In this document: positions 26,407-35,421 of the stretch, piece by piece | Layout of the letters: the number at the start of each line of letters is the position of its first letter | Position numbering within the stretch: position 1 is the first letter of the stretch | Assembly: GCF_003443895.1 (NCBI RefSeq) | Contig: NZ_QQOA01000023.1 | Span: 1 to 64,000, forward strand | Direction of reading: 5' to 3' | Length of the DNA: 64,000 nucleotides | Source of the DNA: Paraburkholderia phosphatilytica | GTDB lineage: Bacteria > Pseudomonadota > Gammaproteobacteria > Burkholderiales > Burkholderiaceae | The notes under the pieces: model-generated | Seen by the model: only the letters and a program-made list of their open reading frames with translations | The model's database searches: none | Told to the model about the DNA's origin: nothing | Program-made: the position numbers and the translations under genes

Positions 26407-28827
26407 ATGGACATGGAGCGGCACACGCAGCCGGAAACGCAGCCGCACATGCAGCGCGGCTTCCTGCTGACGCGTCACTGGCGCGACACGCCCGGCGGAA
26501 CCGAGGTGGAATTCTGGCTGGCCACCGACGACGGTCCGCGCCATCTGCGCCTGCGCGCGCAGCCGTCGGTGGCGTTCATTCCGGCGCAGCAGCGCGAGCG
26601 CGCCGAAACGATCCTGGATCGCGAGCTGCAGGATCGGACCCGCCAGGTGCAGTTACGCCCGCTCGACCTCACCGATTTCCACGGCCGCCCGGTGCTCGGC
26701 CTCTATTGCGCGCAATACCGTCAGCTGACCGCACTGGAGAAGCGCCTGCAGGCCGGCGGCGTCGACGTCTACGAAGCCGACATCTTTCCGCCCGACCGCT
26801 ACATGATGGAGCGTTTCATCACCGCGCCCGTGCAGTTCGGCGGCGACACGAATCCCGCGGCAGGCGGCCCGCTGCTGAACGCCGAGATGAAGCCCGACGC
26901 GACTTACCGGCCGGCGCTGAAGCTCGTGTCGCTCGATATCGAAACCAGCGCGCACGGTGAGCTGTATTCGATCGCGCTCGAAGGCTGCGGACAGCGCCAG
27001 GTCTACATGCTCGGCCCCGAAAATGCGGCAGCGGGCGAACTCGATTTCGACCTCGAATACTGCGATTCGCGCGCCGTGCTGCTCGAACGTCTGAACGGCT
27101 GGCTCGCGCGCCACGATCCGGACGCGATCATCGGCTGGAACCTCGTGCAGTTCGATCTGCGGGTGCTGCGCCAGCACGCGGAAGCGCTCGGCATTCCGCT
27201 GCGCCTGGGGCGCGGCGGCGCGCCGATGGAGTGGCGCGAGCACGGCATGAAGCCGAACCATTTCTTCGCCGGCGCGGCCGGCCGTCTGATCATCGACGGC
27301 ATCGAGGCGCTGCGTTCGGCGACGTGGAGCTTTCCATCGTTCAGTCTCGAATACGTCGCGCAGGCGGTGCTCGGCGAAGGCAAGGCGATCGACAACCCGT
27401 ACCAGCGCATGGACGAGATCCAGCGCCGCTTCGACGAGGACAAGCCGGCGCTCGCGCGCTACAACCTGAAGGACTGCGAGCTCGTCACACGCGTGTTCGA
27501 GAAGACCGACCTGCTGCGCTTCCTGCTCGAACGCGCAACCGTCACCGGGCTCGCCGCGGACCGCAGCGGCGGCTCCGTCGCCGCGTTCACGCATCTGTAC
27601 ATGCCGCGCATGCACCGGCAGGGTTACGTCGCGCCGAATCTCGGCGACGTCGCCGGCGCCGCGAGCCCCGGCGGCTTCGTGATGGATTCGCGGCCGGGCC
27701 TTTACGACTCGGTGCTCGTGCTCGACTACAAGAGCCTCTATCCGTCGATCATCCGCACGTTCCTGATCGATCCGCTCGGCCTGATCGAAGGACTGCGCGA
27801 ACCGGACGACGTGCACTCGGTGCCAGGCTTTCTCGGCGCGCGTTTCTCGCGCGGGAAGCACTGTTTGCCGGCGATCGTCGAGCAGGTGTGGGAAGGCCGC
27901 GAAGCGGCGAAGCGCGAGCAGAACAAGCCGCTGTCGCAGGCGCTGAAAATCATCATGAACGCGTTCTACGGCGTGCTCGGCTCCACCGGCTGCCGCTTCT
28001 TCGATCCGCGCCTCGCGTCGTCGATCACGATGCGCGGCCACGAGATCATGCACCGCACCCGGGAGCGGATCGAAGCAGCCGGCTACGAAGTGATCTACGG
28101 CGATACCGACTCGACCTTCGTGTGGCTGCGGCATGCGCACGACGAGGACGCCGCCGCGCGCATCGGCCGCACGCTCGTCGAGTCGATCAACGCGTGGTGG
28201 CGCGACGATCTGCGCGAGCGCTTCGGGCTGACGAGCGCGCTCGAACTGCAGTTCGAGCGGCACTACCGGCGCTTCTTCATGCCCACCGTGCGCGGCACCG
28301 AGGAAGGCAGCAAGAAGCGCTACGCCGGTCTCACCGTGCTGCCGGATGGCCGCGAGGACGTCGTCTACAAGGGGCTCGAAACTGTGCGCACCGACTGGAC
28401 GCCTCTCGCGCAGCGCTTCCAGCAGGAGCTCTACGGCCGCATCTTTCGCGCGGAACCGTATCAGGACTACATCCGCGACTACGTGCGGCGCACGCTCGCG
28501 GGCGAGTTCGACGAACTGCTCGTCTATCGCAAGCGGCTGCGCCGCCGGCTCACCGACTACGAACGCAACGTGCCGCCGCACGTGCGCGCGGCGCGCGTCG
28601 CCGATGAATTCAACCGCGCGAAAGGTCGTCCGCTGCAGTACCAGAACGGCGGCTGGATCAGCTACGTGATGACGGCGGCGGGCCCCGAGCCGCTGGAGAC
28701 GCGCTCCGCGAACATTGACTACGACCACTACGTGACGCGCCAGCTGCAACCCGTCGCCGATGCGATCCTGCCGCTGATGCGCGACGACTTCGCGACGCTC
28801 GTCAGCGGCCAGGCGCAGCTGTTCTGA
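26407..28827 (+). CDS. polB: DNA polymerase II (family B)
   Basis: 806 residues from ATG 26407. TTG 26392 is in frame, but the AGGTGAGG ribosome site ends one base before it, which is too close. The exonuclease domain has LDIETSA (about 176), WNLVQFDLRVL and YNLKDCEL (ExoI-III). Polymerase motifs are DYKSLYPSIIRTF (A, about 440), KIIMNAFYGVLGS (B) and YGDTDSTF (C, about 564). All catalytic acidic residues are present, so proofreading and synthesis should be active. In E. coli this enzyme restarts stalled replication and works in the SOS response; no LexA box was found here. Confidence 0.95.
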   Translation: MDMERHTQPETQPHMQRGFLLTRHWRDTPGGTEVEFWLATDDGPRHLRLRAQPSVAFIPAQQRERAETILDRELQDRTRQVQLRPLDLTDFHGRPVLGLYCAQYRQLTALEKRLQAGGVDVYEADIFPPDRYMMERFITAPVQFGGDTNPAAGGPLLNAEMKPDATYRPALKLVSLDIETSAHGELYSIALEGCGQRQVYMLGPENAAAGELDFDLEYCDSRAVLLERLNGWLARHDPDAIIGWNLVQFDLRVLRQHAEALGIPLRLGRGGAPMEWREHGMKPNHFFAGAAGRLIIDGIEALRSATWSFPSFSLEYVAQAVLGEGKAIDNPYQRMDEIQRRFDEDKPALARYNLKDCELVTRVFEKTDLLRFLLERATVTGLAADRSGGSVAAFTHLYMPRMHRQGYVAPNLGDVAGAASPGGFVMDSRPGLYDSVLVLDYKSLYPSIIRTFLIDPLGLIEGLREPDDVHSVPGFLGARFSRGKHCLPAIVEQVWEGREAAKREQNKPLSQALKIIMNAFYGVLGSTGCRFFDPRLASSITMRGHEIMHRTRERIEAAGYEVIYGDTDSTFVWLRHAHDEDAAARIGRTLVESINAWWRDDLRERFGLTSALELQFERHYRRFFMPTVRGTEEGSKKRYAGLTVLPDGREDVVYKGLETVRTDWTPLAQRFQQELYGRIFRAEPYQDYIRDYVRRTLAGEFDELLVYRKRLRRRLTDYERNVPPHVRAARVADEFNRAKGRPLQYQNGGWISYVMTAAGPEPLETRSANIDYDHYVTRQLQPVADAILPLMRDDFATLVSGQAQLF

Positions 28828-28936
28828 GCGGTTGCGTCGCGCGCCATGTGACGCCTTGCGCGCGGCGGACCGCCGTGTCGCGGCTACAATGCGGGTCTGC
28901 CGTTCTCCGTCCAATCCCGTTCCGTTCGCCCCATCC

Positions 28937-29998
28937 ATGTCCAATGCGTCCCGGGCCTTTCTGCTTGGCCCGCTGCTCAAAGGTGTCTCGCGTTCCTTTT
29001 ATCTGACGCTGCGCGTGCTGCCCGCCGGCATGCGCGACCCGATCGGGCTCGCGTATCTGCTCGCGCGCGCGGCCGATACGATCGCCGATACGTCGCTGAT
29101 CGCGCCGTCGCAGCGGCTTGAACTGCTGCTCGCGTTGCGCGCGCAGGTGAACGGCAACGCGAACGCCAGTACCGCGCCGATGCAGCGGATCGCCGCCGAA
29201 GTCGCCGCGCACCAGCTGCAGTCCGACGAAAAGACGCTGCTCGAATCGCTCGACCCGGCGCTCGCCGTGCTCGCCCAACTCGACGACGCGGATCGCGCGG
29301 CCGTGCGCGGCATCGTGACGACGCTCACCGAAGGCATGGAATTCGATCTGCGCACGTTCCCCGACGAGCAGTCGGGCGAACGCGTCGCGCTGCGCGAGAT
29401 CGCTGAGCTCGACCGCTATACGTATCTGGTCGCGGGCTGCGTCGGCGAGTTCTGGACGCGGATGACCTGCCTGCATCTGCCGGGCACGCTGAGGGCGCCG
29501 GAAGCGACGATGTGCGAGCGCGGCATCCGCTTCGGTCAGGCGCTGCAGATGACCAACGTGCTGCGCGACTGCGCGAAGGACCTGCGCATCGGCCGCTGCT
29601 ATCTGCCGTCCGCGCTGCTCGAACGTCACGGGTTACAGCCGGACGATCTGCTCGCACCCGATGCGTCGCGGCGCGCGCAACCCGTGCTGTTCGAGCTGGT
29701 GCGCCACGCGCTCGGCCAGTTCCGCGATGCGCTCGACTACACGCTCGCCATTCCCCGCTTCTCGCTCAGGCTGCGGCTTGCGTGCATCTGGCCGATCGTG
29801 ATCGGACTGCGGACGATGCGGCTGCTGGTCGACAACGCGCAGTGGCTCGACCCGGCGCAACCGTCGAAGGTACGGCGCAACGACGTGTATGCGGTGATCG
29901 CGCGCTCGCTGCCTTCGGCAATGTCCGATGCGGCGCTGCGCGGATGGATCGGCGGGTTGATCGGGGAGATCGAGGCGAGGCTGGCGCGGGCTACCTGA
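28937..29998 (+). CDS. Squalene/phytoene synthase family protein
   Basis: 353 residues from ATG 28937; open reading upstream to 28832 lacks coding bias. Head-to-head prenyl synthase features: KGVSRSFYLTLRVLP, first acidic motif YLLARAADTIADTS (DTxxD), and second motif QMTNVLRDCAKDLRIGRCYLP (NVLRDxxxD). These bind Mg-diphosphate and join two farnesyl (or geranylgeranyl) diphosphates. The DTIAD form is closer to farnesyl-diphosphate farnesyltransferases than to HpnC/HpnD. No other hopanoid or carotenoid gene is nearby, so the product is uncertain. Confidence 0.88.
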   Translation: MSNASRAFLLGPLLKGVSRSFYLTLRVLPAGMRDPIGLAYLLARAADTIADTSLIAPSQRLELLLALRAQVNGNANASTAPMQRIAAEVAAHQLQSDEKTLLESLDPALAVLAQLDDADRAAVRGIVTTLTEGMEFDLRTFPDEQSGERVALREIAELDRYTYLVAGCVGEFWTRMTCLHLPGTLRAPEATMCERGIRFGQALQMTNVLRDCAKDLRIGRCYLPSALLERHGLQPDDLLAPDASRRAQPVLFELVRHALGQFRDALDYTLAIPRFSLRLRLACIWPIVIGLRTMRLLVDNAQWLDPAQPSKVRRNDVYAVIARSLPSAMSDAALRGWIGGLIGEIEARLARAT

Positions 29999-30029
29999 GT
30001 CCGCGGCGCTTTAACGAACACCGCGCGCC

Positions 30030-30060
30030 AGAAAGAAAAAGCCCGGCGCGAAGGCCGGGC
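30030..30060 (-). terminator. Terminator for the 30105-30308 gene
   Basis: GCCCGGC (30041-30047) pairs with GCCGGGC (30054-30060) around a 6-base loop. On the minus strand it is followed by TTTTTCTTTC (30040-30031), a good U-tract. Confidence 0.8.
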
Positions 30061-30104
30061 GAAATCCATGCGAATCAATCATCGCGCGGAGGAGAAATGG
30101 GGGT

Positions 30105-30308
30105 TCAGTGCTTCAGTCCGAAGATGCTGAACGCGGCGTCGATCGGGTCGAGGCCGAAATCGTGCAGCTCGAGCGCATGCTGGAGCGTCTCGTCGTCAGC
30201 GGTATAAGGGGCGGTGATGAAACCGGCGGTGGCTGCTTCGGCGAGCCACAGTTGAACCCATGCCTGGAGTTCTTCCCTGCGTTGCTCGGTCAGATTGGAA
30301 TAAGTCAT
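30105..30308 (-). CDS. Small conserved-type hypothetical protein
   Basis: 67 residues from ATG 30308. Acidic and helical, with no signal peptide: QRREELQAWVQLWLAEAATAG, then ETLQHALELHDFGLDPIDAAFSIFG. The layout resembles small Burkholderia proteins of unknown role with a helix pair and an amphipathic C-terminus. A clear terminator follows, supporting a real monocistronic gene. It converges with the squalene-synthase-like gene. Confidence 0.72.
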   Translation of the reverse strand: MTYSNLTEQRREELQAWVQLWLAEAATAGFITAPYTADDETLQHALELHDFGLDPIDAAFSIFGLKH

Positions 30309-30705
30309 CTCGCGAATCTCCGTCGAACGAATCACTGACGTCGCCTTCGGTGCCCTGCACCATGTTCGAAGGCGTTTGCCGTCTGTAGGTGTTTTAACGG
30401 CACGAAGCGGAAATTCCTGAGACGGGTTAACGCGATGCGGCAAAAATGCCCGCAACGCATGAGATGGCTTGCCAGGCGAGCCGCACAAGCATTTCGCGAA
30501 CAGGCTCGCCGCGGTTCGAACAAACGTTTGTACGGCAAGTTTTTCCTGCCGCGCAAATCGGCAAGATTTAGTAAGGACTCCAACATCCCTGCCCGTTTTC
30601 GACCTTTTGTAATGCAGCGTGACGTGGATTACGGCCGGTAACAACGTGGTCGAAACGATGCACGAAACATGCGTTCCAAATCAATATTGAAGGAGGAGAA
30701 CGGAT
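30309..30705. other. Intergenic region with a CAAACGTTTG palindrome
   Basis: 397 bases between divergent small genes. The only clear signal is the 12-bp palindrome at 30520-30531. No further gene is supported. Confidence 0.5.
30520..30531. promoter_or_regulatory. ACAAACGTTTGT palindrome
   Basis: A perfect 12-bp palindrome with the CAAACGTTTG core typical of LacI/GalR-family operators. The same 10-base core recurs at 35535-35544. No LacI-type gene lies in the window. Confidence 0.45.
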
Positions 30706-30897
30706 ATGATCAGAGCAACTCTTGCCGCACTCTTCGCGGTTACGCTCGCCGGCTGCGTCGTCGCGCCGGCCGACGGTGGATATGGCTATGCGCCGGACTA
30801 CGGTTATGGCTACGGTCCGGGCTACTACGCGGCGCCGACCGTCGGAGTCGGCATCGGCATTGGCGGCGGCTGGCACGGCGGCGGATGGCGTCGCTAG
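30706..30897 (+). CDS. Small Gly/Tyr-rich lipoprotein
   Basis: 63 residues. AAGGAGGAG stands directly upstream, an unusually strong ribosome site. MIRATLAALFAVTLAGC is a lipoprotein signal with lipobox LAGC (Cys17). The mature part is short and made of Gly/Tyr repeats (GYGYAPDYGYGYGPGYY) and a GGGWHGGGW tail. It is probably an envelope-anchored, unstructured peptide. After the stop codon an 8-bp hairpin (TGCGCCGC 30931-30938 with GCGGCGCA 30945-30952) lacks a T-tract. Confidence 0.85.
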   Translation: MIRATLAALFAVTLAGCVVAPADGGYGYAPDYGYGYGPGYYAAPTVGVGIGIGGGWHGGGWRR

Positions 30898-30982
30898 CGG
30901 GATCCTGCAGCTTGCGCCCGATGCGCCCGATGCGCCGCTCACGGGCGGCGCAGCGTTCGCGCATCGTGCGTATTGACGCGAG

Positions 30983-32413
30983 TCAGCTCGTCGTCTGCCT
31001 GCGTGAGCCGCCGCCTACGCTCTCGCCCGCGTCGTGCGCGAGCCCCATGTAGCCGAGCACGGACACGAGCGTCAACACGCCGGCGCATGCGAACGCAAGC
31101 CGGAAATCGCCTAGCGTGAACACCTGCCCGGTGGTCTCGCCATGCAGCGACGCGGCCGCACGCAACGCCACCGCGCCGAACGCGATACCCAGACCGATCG
31201 TCATCTGCTGCGTCGCGCTCCACAGCGTGCTGGCGGCGCTCATCTGCGGCTGCGGCACGTCGGCGTAGGCGAGCGTGGCGAGGGTCGTGAACTGCATCGA
31301 GCGCGCTACGCCATAGATGAACACGACGACCAGAATCCATGCGAGCGGCGACGCGGGCGTCAACATTCCGCACAGCGCGATGAACACGCCCGCCACCGCG
31401 ACGTCGACGATCGACACGCGGCGAAAGCCGAAGCGCCGCAGAATGCGCGTGGTAAGCGCCTTCATGCCGAGGTTGCCCAGCGCGCTCGCCAGCAGCAGCA
31501 AGCCCGAGCGGAACGCCGACATGCCGAAGCCGATCTGGAACAGCAGCGGCATCAGATACGGCACCGCGCCGATACCGATGCGCGTGAGCGAGCCCGTCAC
31601 GATCGTCACCGAGTACGTCGGAATCTTTAGCGTCGACACGTCGATCAGCGGATGCGAATGACGCTTCGCATGCCAGAACGCAACCACGCCTAACGCGATG
31701 CCTGCCGCGAAAATGCCGGCGGCCTGCCACGGGTCGCGTCCGACCTGGCTCGCGAGTTCGGCGCCGTACAGCACCGCCGTCAACGAAGCGGCGCTCAGCA
31801 GCAGCCCCACCACATCGAGCGGCCGGCGGCCCGAATCGCGCAGGTTCGGCACCAGCATCGCGACCGCGACCAGCGCGGCGAGACCGAACGGCACATTCAG
31901 CAGAAAGATCCAGCGCCAGTTCGCGTAAGTCGTGATGAAACCGCCGACCGGCGGCCCCACCACCGGCGCGACGATCGCCGGCCACGTGATCGTGGAGATC
32001 GCCTGCATCAGGCGGCTCTTGTCGGTGCTGCGCACGACGATCAGCCGCCCGACCGGCACCATCATCGCGCCGCCGATACCCTGCAGCAGCCGCGCCGCGG
32101 TGAACTCGGGCACGTTCTGCGACAGCCCGCACAGCACCGAAGCCGCGGTGAACGCCACGATCGCGCTGGCGAACACGGTGCGCGAACCGCAGCGGTCCGC
32201 CACCCAGCCGCTCGCAGGGATGAAGATCGCAAGCGCGAGCATGTACGCCGTCATGCCCAGGCTCAGGCTGTTCGGCCCGACGCCGAACGAGTGCGCCATC
32301 TGCGGCAGCGCCGTCGCGATCACGGTCGTGTCGAGATACTCCATGAAGAAGGTGGCAGCCACGATATAGGGCAGCCAGCGGGCGCGCGAAGCTGAAAGAG
32401 CGCTGTGATTCAT
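30983..32413 (-). CDS. DHA2-family (EmrB/QacA-type) multidrug exporter
   Basis: 476 residues from ATG 32413; the frame is open to 32494 but the added residues are low-complexity. Fourteen membrane segments are expected. Signatures: FFMEYLDTTVIATALPQMAHSF (motif D1 in helix 1), GWVADRCGSRTVF (motif A) and GRLIVVRSTDKSRL. Proteins of this type expel drugs by proton antiport. There is no adjacent HlyD-type adaptor or regulator, so it may act alone in the inner membrane. Confidence 0.9.
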   Translation of the reverse strand: MNHSALSASRARWLPYIVAATFFMEYLDTTVIATALPQMAHSFGVGPNSLSLGMTAYMLALAIFIPASGWVADRCGSRTVFASAIVAFTAASVLCGLSQNVPEFTAARLLQGIGGAMMVPVGRLIVVRSTDKSRLMQAISTITWPAIVAPVVGPPVGGFITTYANWRWIFLLNVPFGLAALVAVAMLVPNLRDSGRRPLDVVGLLLSAASLTAVLYGAELASQVGRDPWQAAGIFAAGIALGVVAFWHAKRHSHPLIDVSTLKIPTYSVTIVTGSLTRIGIGAVPYLMPLLFQIGFGMSAFRSGLLLLASALGNLGMKALTTRILRRFGFRRVSIVDVAVAGVFIALCGMLTPASPLAWILVVVFIYGVARSMQFTTLATLAYADVPQPQMSAASTLWSATQQMTIGLGIAFGAVALRAAASLHGETTGQVFTLGDFRLAFACAGVLTLVSVLGYMGLAHDAGESVGGGSRRQTTS

Positions 32414-32954
32414 CGTGCGGATTGGTGTGGTCGCTGTGATCGGTGTTGTCGGGTCGTGCTGGCGGCGTGGCCGCGTGGTGGTACGGGCGGGCACGCGTGG
32501 GTACGCGCGTCAATGTACCTGAGAGCGGACCGGCGTGTCGTCCAGACGCGCCAGTAACGCGACAGAAGGTCAAACGAAAGCCGCTATCGGAGGCACTCGC
32601 AGGCGCTGTTTCGCAGTCCGCGTAGCGTGCGCCTTCCGCAACGGATGCGCCGCCTTACCAAATCGTTTCCATCGCTTACATATTGCATCCAGTTTCGCGC
32701 AATCTGTTTTTGCATCGTAATTCCAGCGTTTTTACGATCATGCGCAGAAGATTGAACCATTCTTCCCATCACTCACAATTCGTTGCAAACTCCCGGGTCG
32801 TTTAACGCCATTTCTGTCATCCGGTGTTTTCACGCGAACGTTAGGCCATTCGAGACGCGACGAATCGCGCAACAGGTAGCCGGTTCGCACCGCCTTGCCG
32901 CGCCGTCACCGGCGCCATCCAACAATCAACGAATCGCATCTCAGGGAGCCCATC
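32414..32954. other. Intergenic region, no feature recognised
   Basis: 541 bases between the divergent exporter and the secreted FecR/DUF6600 gene. The right half is relatively AT-rich (about 32660-32830), consistent with promoters. I see no strong palindrome or small gene. Confidence 0.5.
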
Positions 32955-35159
32955 ATGACAACCTTTTCCACGCACGGACGCGTCAAGGCGCTCGTGGCCG
33001 CACTCGCCTTCGCGCTGGTGCCGCTGTCGGTCGTGGCCCAGGTGCCCTCGCCCACGTCGCCCGCCACGGCCGGCGGCGATCCGCCGGGACGAGTCGCGCG
33101 CCTGAACTATTTCGCCGGCACCGTGACGATGGAACCGGCCGGCGCCACCGACTGGTCGTACGTCGTGCTGAACCGGCCGCTGACGACCGGCGACCAGCTG
33201 TGGGCCGACGCGAACGCGCGCGCCGAACTGCATGCGGGCTCAACGGCATTGCGTCTCGACCAGCAGACCGCCGTCGACATCGTCGATCTCGACGACACCA
33301 CGACGCAGCTCAAGGTCACGCAAGGCACGCTGTCGGCGCGCATCCGCGAACTGGCGAGCGGCCAGAGCGTCGAGATCGATACGCCGAACGTCGCGCTCGT
33401 CGCGAACGGGCCGGGTCTGGTGCGCGTCGACGTCGCGCCGGACGGCAGCTCGACCACCGTCACCGTGCGCGACGGCAACGCGACGCTGTATGGCGACGGC
33501 GTGTCGTACGCGATGGGCGCGAACCAGCAGATCCGCTTCACAGGCACGAACCTGCAGCAGCAGGCCGGCGGCGGCGCACCCGCGCTCGATGCGTTCGATC
33601 AGTGGGTAGCGGGTCGCGACCGCGCGGAAGACAACTCGGTCTCGGCGCGCTATGTGTCGCGCGAAATCCCCGGCTACGAAGATCTCGATGCGAACGGCAC
33701 GTGGCGCAACGACCCGACCTACGGCGAAGTCTGGGTGCCCACGGTCGCGGTCTCGGCCGGCTGGGCGCCATACCACGAAGGCCACTGGGCGTGGATCGCG
33801 CCGTGGGGCTGGACGTGGGTCGACGATGCGCCGTGGGGCTTCGCGCCGTTCCACTACGGACGCTGGGCGTATGTCGATCGTGCGTGGGCGTGGGTGCCGG
33901 GCCCGGTCGTCGTCGCGCGGCCGCCGGTCTATGCGCCGGCGCTCGTCGCGTTCGTGGGCGGCGGCGGAGGCGGCGGCGCGCACTGGGGTATCGATCTCGC
34001 GATCGGCGGCGCGGTGGGCGCGGGCGTCGCGTGGTTCGCGCTCGGGCCGGGCGAAGCGTGGCATCCGGCGTATCACGCGAGCCCTGCGTACTACAGCCGC
34101 GTGAACAACGTGACCATCACGAACGTGCACAGCACGACGATCATCAACAACGTCACGAACGTCCACAACACTTACATCAACATGAATGCGCCGGGCGCGA
34201 TCGCCGCGGTGCCGGCCAATGCGTTCGTGCGCGGCGAGCCGGTGGCGAAGGCTGCCCGGCCGATCACCGCGCAGCAGATCGCGCATGCGCAGATCGGTGC
34301 GGGCGCACCGGCCGTCGCGCCGGTGCGCGAGAGCTTCGCCGGCGGCATGCGCGCGGCGAACGTCGGCGCCCCGGTCGCGGTGGCCCAGCGACAGGTGGTG
34401 GCGACCCGTCCGCCGGTCGTGCCGGCCGCGTATCACGACGTGCTCGCGCAGCGCTTCGCCGGCAGCGGCGGACGGGTGGCGGGCGCGGGCGATCCCGTCG
34501 TGCGTACCGCCGTGCCCGCGAACTTCGCGCATGCCGCGCCGGCGGCTGGCAAGCCTGCCGCGGCGGGAACGTACGGCAATTTCCACGTGATCAACCGGGC
34601 GCAGGCGAAGCCGGTTCAGGCGCAGGCCGGGCACGGCAATGCGGCCGAGGCGCCGCGCGGAGAAGCGCCGGCGCCGCAGGAGGCGCACAACGCGGCGCAT
34701 CCTGAAGCACCACAGGCACAGCAGGCGCAGGCGCACGAACCGCAGGCTCATGAAAACGGCGCCAACGGTGCAAACGGCTCAACCGGCGAACCGCATCCGC
34801 AAGGCGGCGAGGCAGCGCACGCCGGGCAGGAACACGGTCAGCCGGGTGCGGCGCCGCAACCCAACGCGCGGCCCGAAGAAAATCGTTCGCAGAACGATAC
34901 GGCCACGCATGCGAACGAAGCACCCCGCGAGGCGCCGCGGGAAGCGCAGCCCGCGCCGCACGCACCCGCCGAAGCGAACGGGCAGCACGCGCCGCAACAG
35001 CATGCCGGCGAGCAGCATCCCCAGCAGCACGCGGCGGCGCGTCCGCAACCTCATCCGCAGCCGCAGCCGCATCCACAGCAACAACCGCATCCGCAGCAGC
35101 ATGCGCAACCGGCGCAGCACAAGCCGCAGGAGGAGCATCACGAAGAGCATCCGCATTGA
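32955..35159 (+). CDS. Large secreted FecR-domain/DUF6600 protein with His/Gln/Pro-rich tail
   Basis: 734 residues from ATG 32955 (AGGGAG upstream). Signal peptide about 1-29, cleaved after VVAQ. FecR-like beta region about 45-190 (GDQLWADANARAELHAGS; SVEIDTPNVALVANGPG; VRVDVAPDGSSTTVTVRDGN). A Trp-rich DUF6600 block follows at about 225-320 (APYHEGHWAWIAPWGWTW, GFAPFHYGRWAYVDRAWAW). Gly-rich and Asn/Thr repeats follow, then an Ala-rich stretch and a C-terminal 150 residues dominated by His, Gln, Pro and Ala. It is probably periplasmic or surface-located. The His-rich tail may bind metal. Confidence 0.87.
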   Translation: MTTFSTHGRVKALVAALAFALVPLSVVAQVPSPTSPATAGGDPPGRVARLNYFAGTVTMEPAGATDWSYVVLNRPLTTGDQLWADANARAELHAGSTALRLDQQTAVDIVDLDDTTTQLKVTQGTLSARIRELASGQSVEIDTPNVALVANGPGLVRVDVAPDGSSTTVTVRDGNATLYGDGVSYAMGANQQIRFTGTNLQQQAGGGAPALDAFDQWVAGRDRAEDNSVSARYVSREIPGYEDLDANGTWRNDPTYGEVWVPTVAVSAGWAPYHEGHWAWIAPWGWTWVDDAPWGFAPFHYGRWAYVDRAWAWVPGPVVVARPPVYAPALVAFVGGGGGGGAHWGIDLAIGGAVGAGVAWFALGPGEAWHPAYHASPAYYSRVNNVTITNVHSTTIINNVTNVHNTYINMNAPGAIAAVPANAFVRGEPVAKAARPITAQQIAHAQIGAGAPAVAPVRESFAGGMRAANVGAPVAVAQRQVVATRPPVVPAAYHDVLAQRFAGSGGRVAGAGDPVVRTAVPANFAHAAPAAGKPAAAGTYGNFHVINRAQAKPVQAQAGHGNAAEAPRGEAPAPQEAHNAAHPEAPQAQQAQAHEPQAHENGANGANGSTGEPHPQGGEAAHAGQEHGQPGAAPQPNARPEENRSQNDTATHANEAPREAPREAQPAPHAPAEANGQHAPQQHAGEQHPQQHAAARPQPHPQPQPHPQQQPHPQQHAQPAQHKPQEEHHEEHPH

Positions 35160-35213
35160 GGATGCACGTCGGGTGGCCGTTCACTGACGGCCACCGCCCG
35201 GCGCTCGATACAC

Positions 35214-35248
35214 ATGGCGAAGCCTCACCGCTTCGCCATTTTTATTTT
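35214..35248 (+). terminator. Terminator of the FecR/DUF6600 gene
   Basis: ATGGCGAAGC (35214-35223) pairs with GCTTCGCCAT (35230-35239) and is followed by TTTTATTTT. A second perfect hairpin, GGTGGCCGT (35172-35180) with ACGGCCACC (35187-35195), precedes it just after the stop codon. Confidence 0.9.
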
Positions 35249-35257
35249 GCGGGGAGG

Positions 35258-35386
35258 CAAAAAAAACGCCGGCTTGCGCCGGCGTAAGGGTTCTGGCTTT
35301 TCCGAGGGCCGTCCAGAACCTGAGAGATCGTCTGGCACCTTCCGGTTGCGTGTGGCGCCGCAGCGCCGGACGGATGGATACCTAGC
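35258..35386 (-). ncRNA. Predicted standalone structured small RNA
   Basis: About 130 nt, read leftward. A sigma-70-type promoter lies upstream (TTAACT 35421-35416, 17-base spacer, TATACT 35398-35393). Inside are an 8-bp stem GGTTCTGG/CCAGAACC, a CCGTCC/GGACGG pairing and the string ATCTCTCAGGT. The end is an intrinsic terminator (CGCCGGC/GCCGGCG, 35284-35267, then eight U). No open frame starts within it and no minus-strand gene follows before the convergent gene at 35159. The CTCTCAGGT string and a nearby CCGGAAGG recall glycine riboswitches, but the core is incomplete. Confidence 0.6.
35267..35284 (-). terminator. Intrinsic terminator of the predicted small RNA
   Basis: Perfect 7-bp stem CGCCGGC/GCCGGCG with a 4-base loop; on the minus strand it is followed by eight consecutive T (35266-35259). 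Confidence 0.88.
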
Positions 35387-35392
35387 GCGCCG

Positions 35393-35421
35393 AGTATATC
35401 GTCAGGATTTTGTTTAGTTAA
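35393..35421 (-). promoter_or_regulatory. Sigma-70-type promoter of the predicted small RNA
   Basis: Minus strand TTAACT (35421-35416), 17 bases, TATACT (35398-35393). The -10 matches TATAAT at five of six positions and the spacing is ideal; the sequence around it is AT-rich against a GC-rich background. Confidence 0.6.

Noticed and set aside
35258..35386. Calling the small RNA a glycine riboswitch
   Set aside because: Only the CTCTCAGGT string and a partial GGAAGG match; the full aptamer core and a downstream glycine gene are missing. Kept as an unclassified ncRNA.
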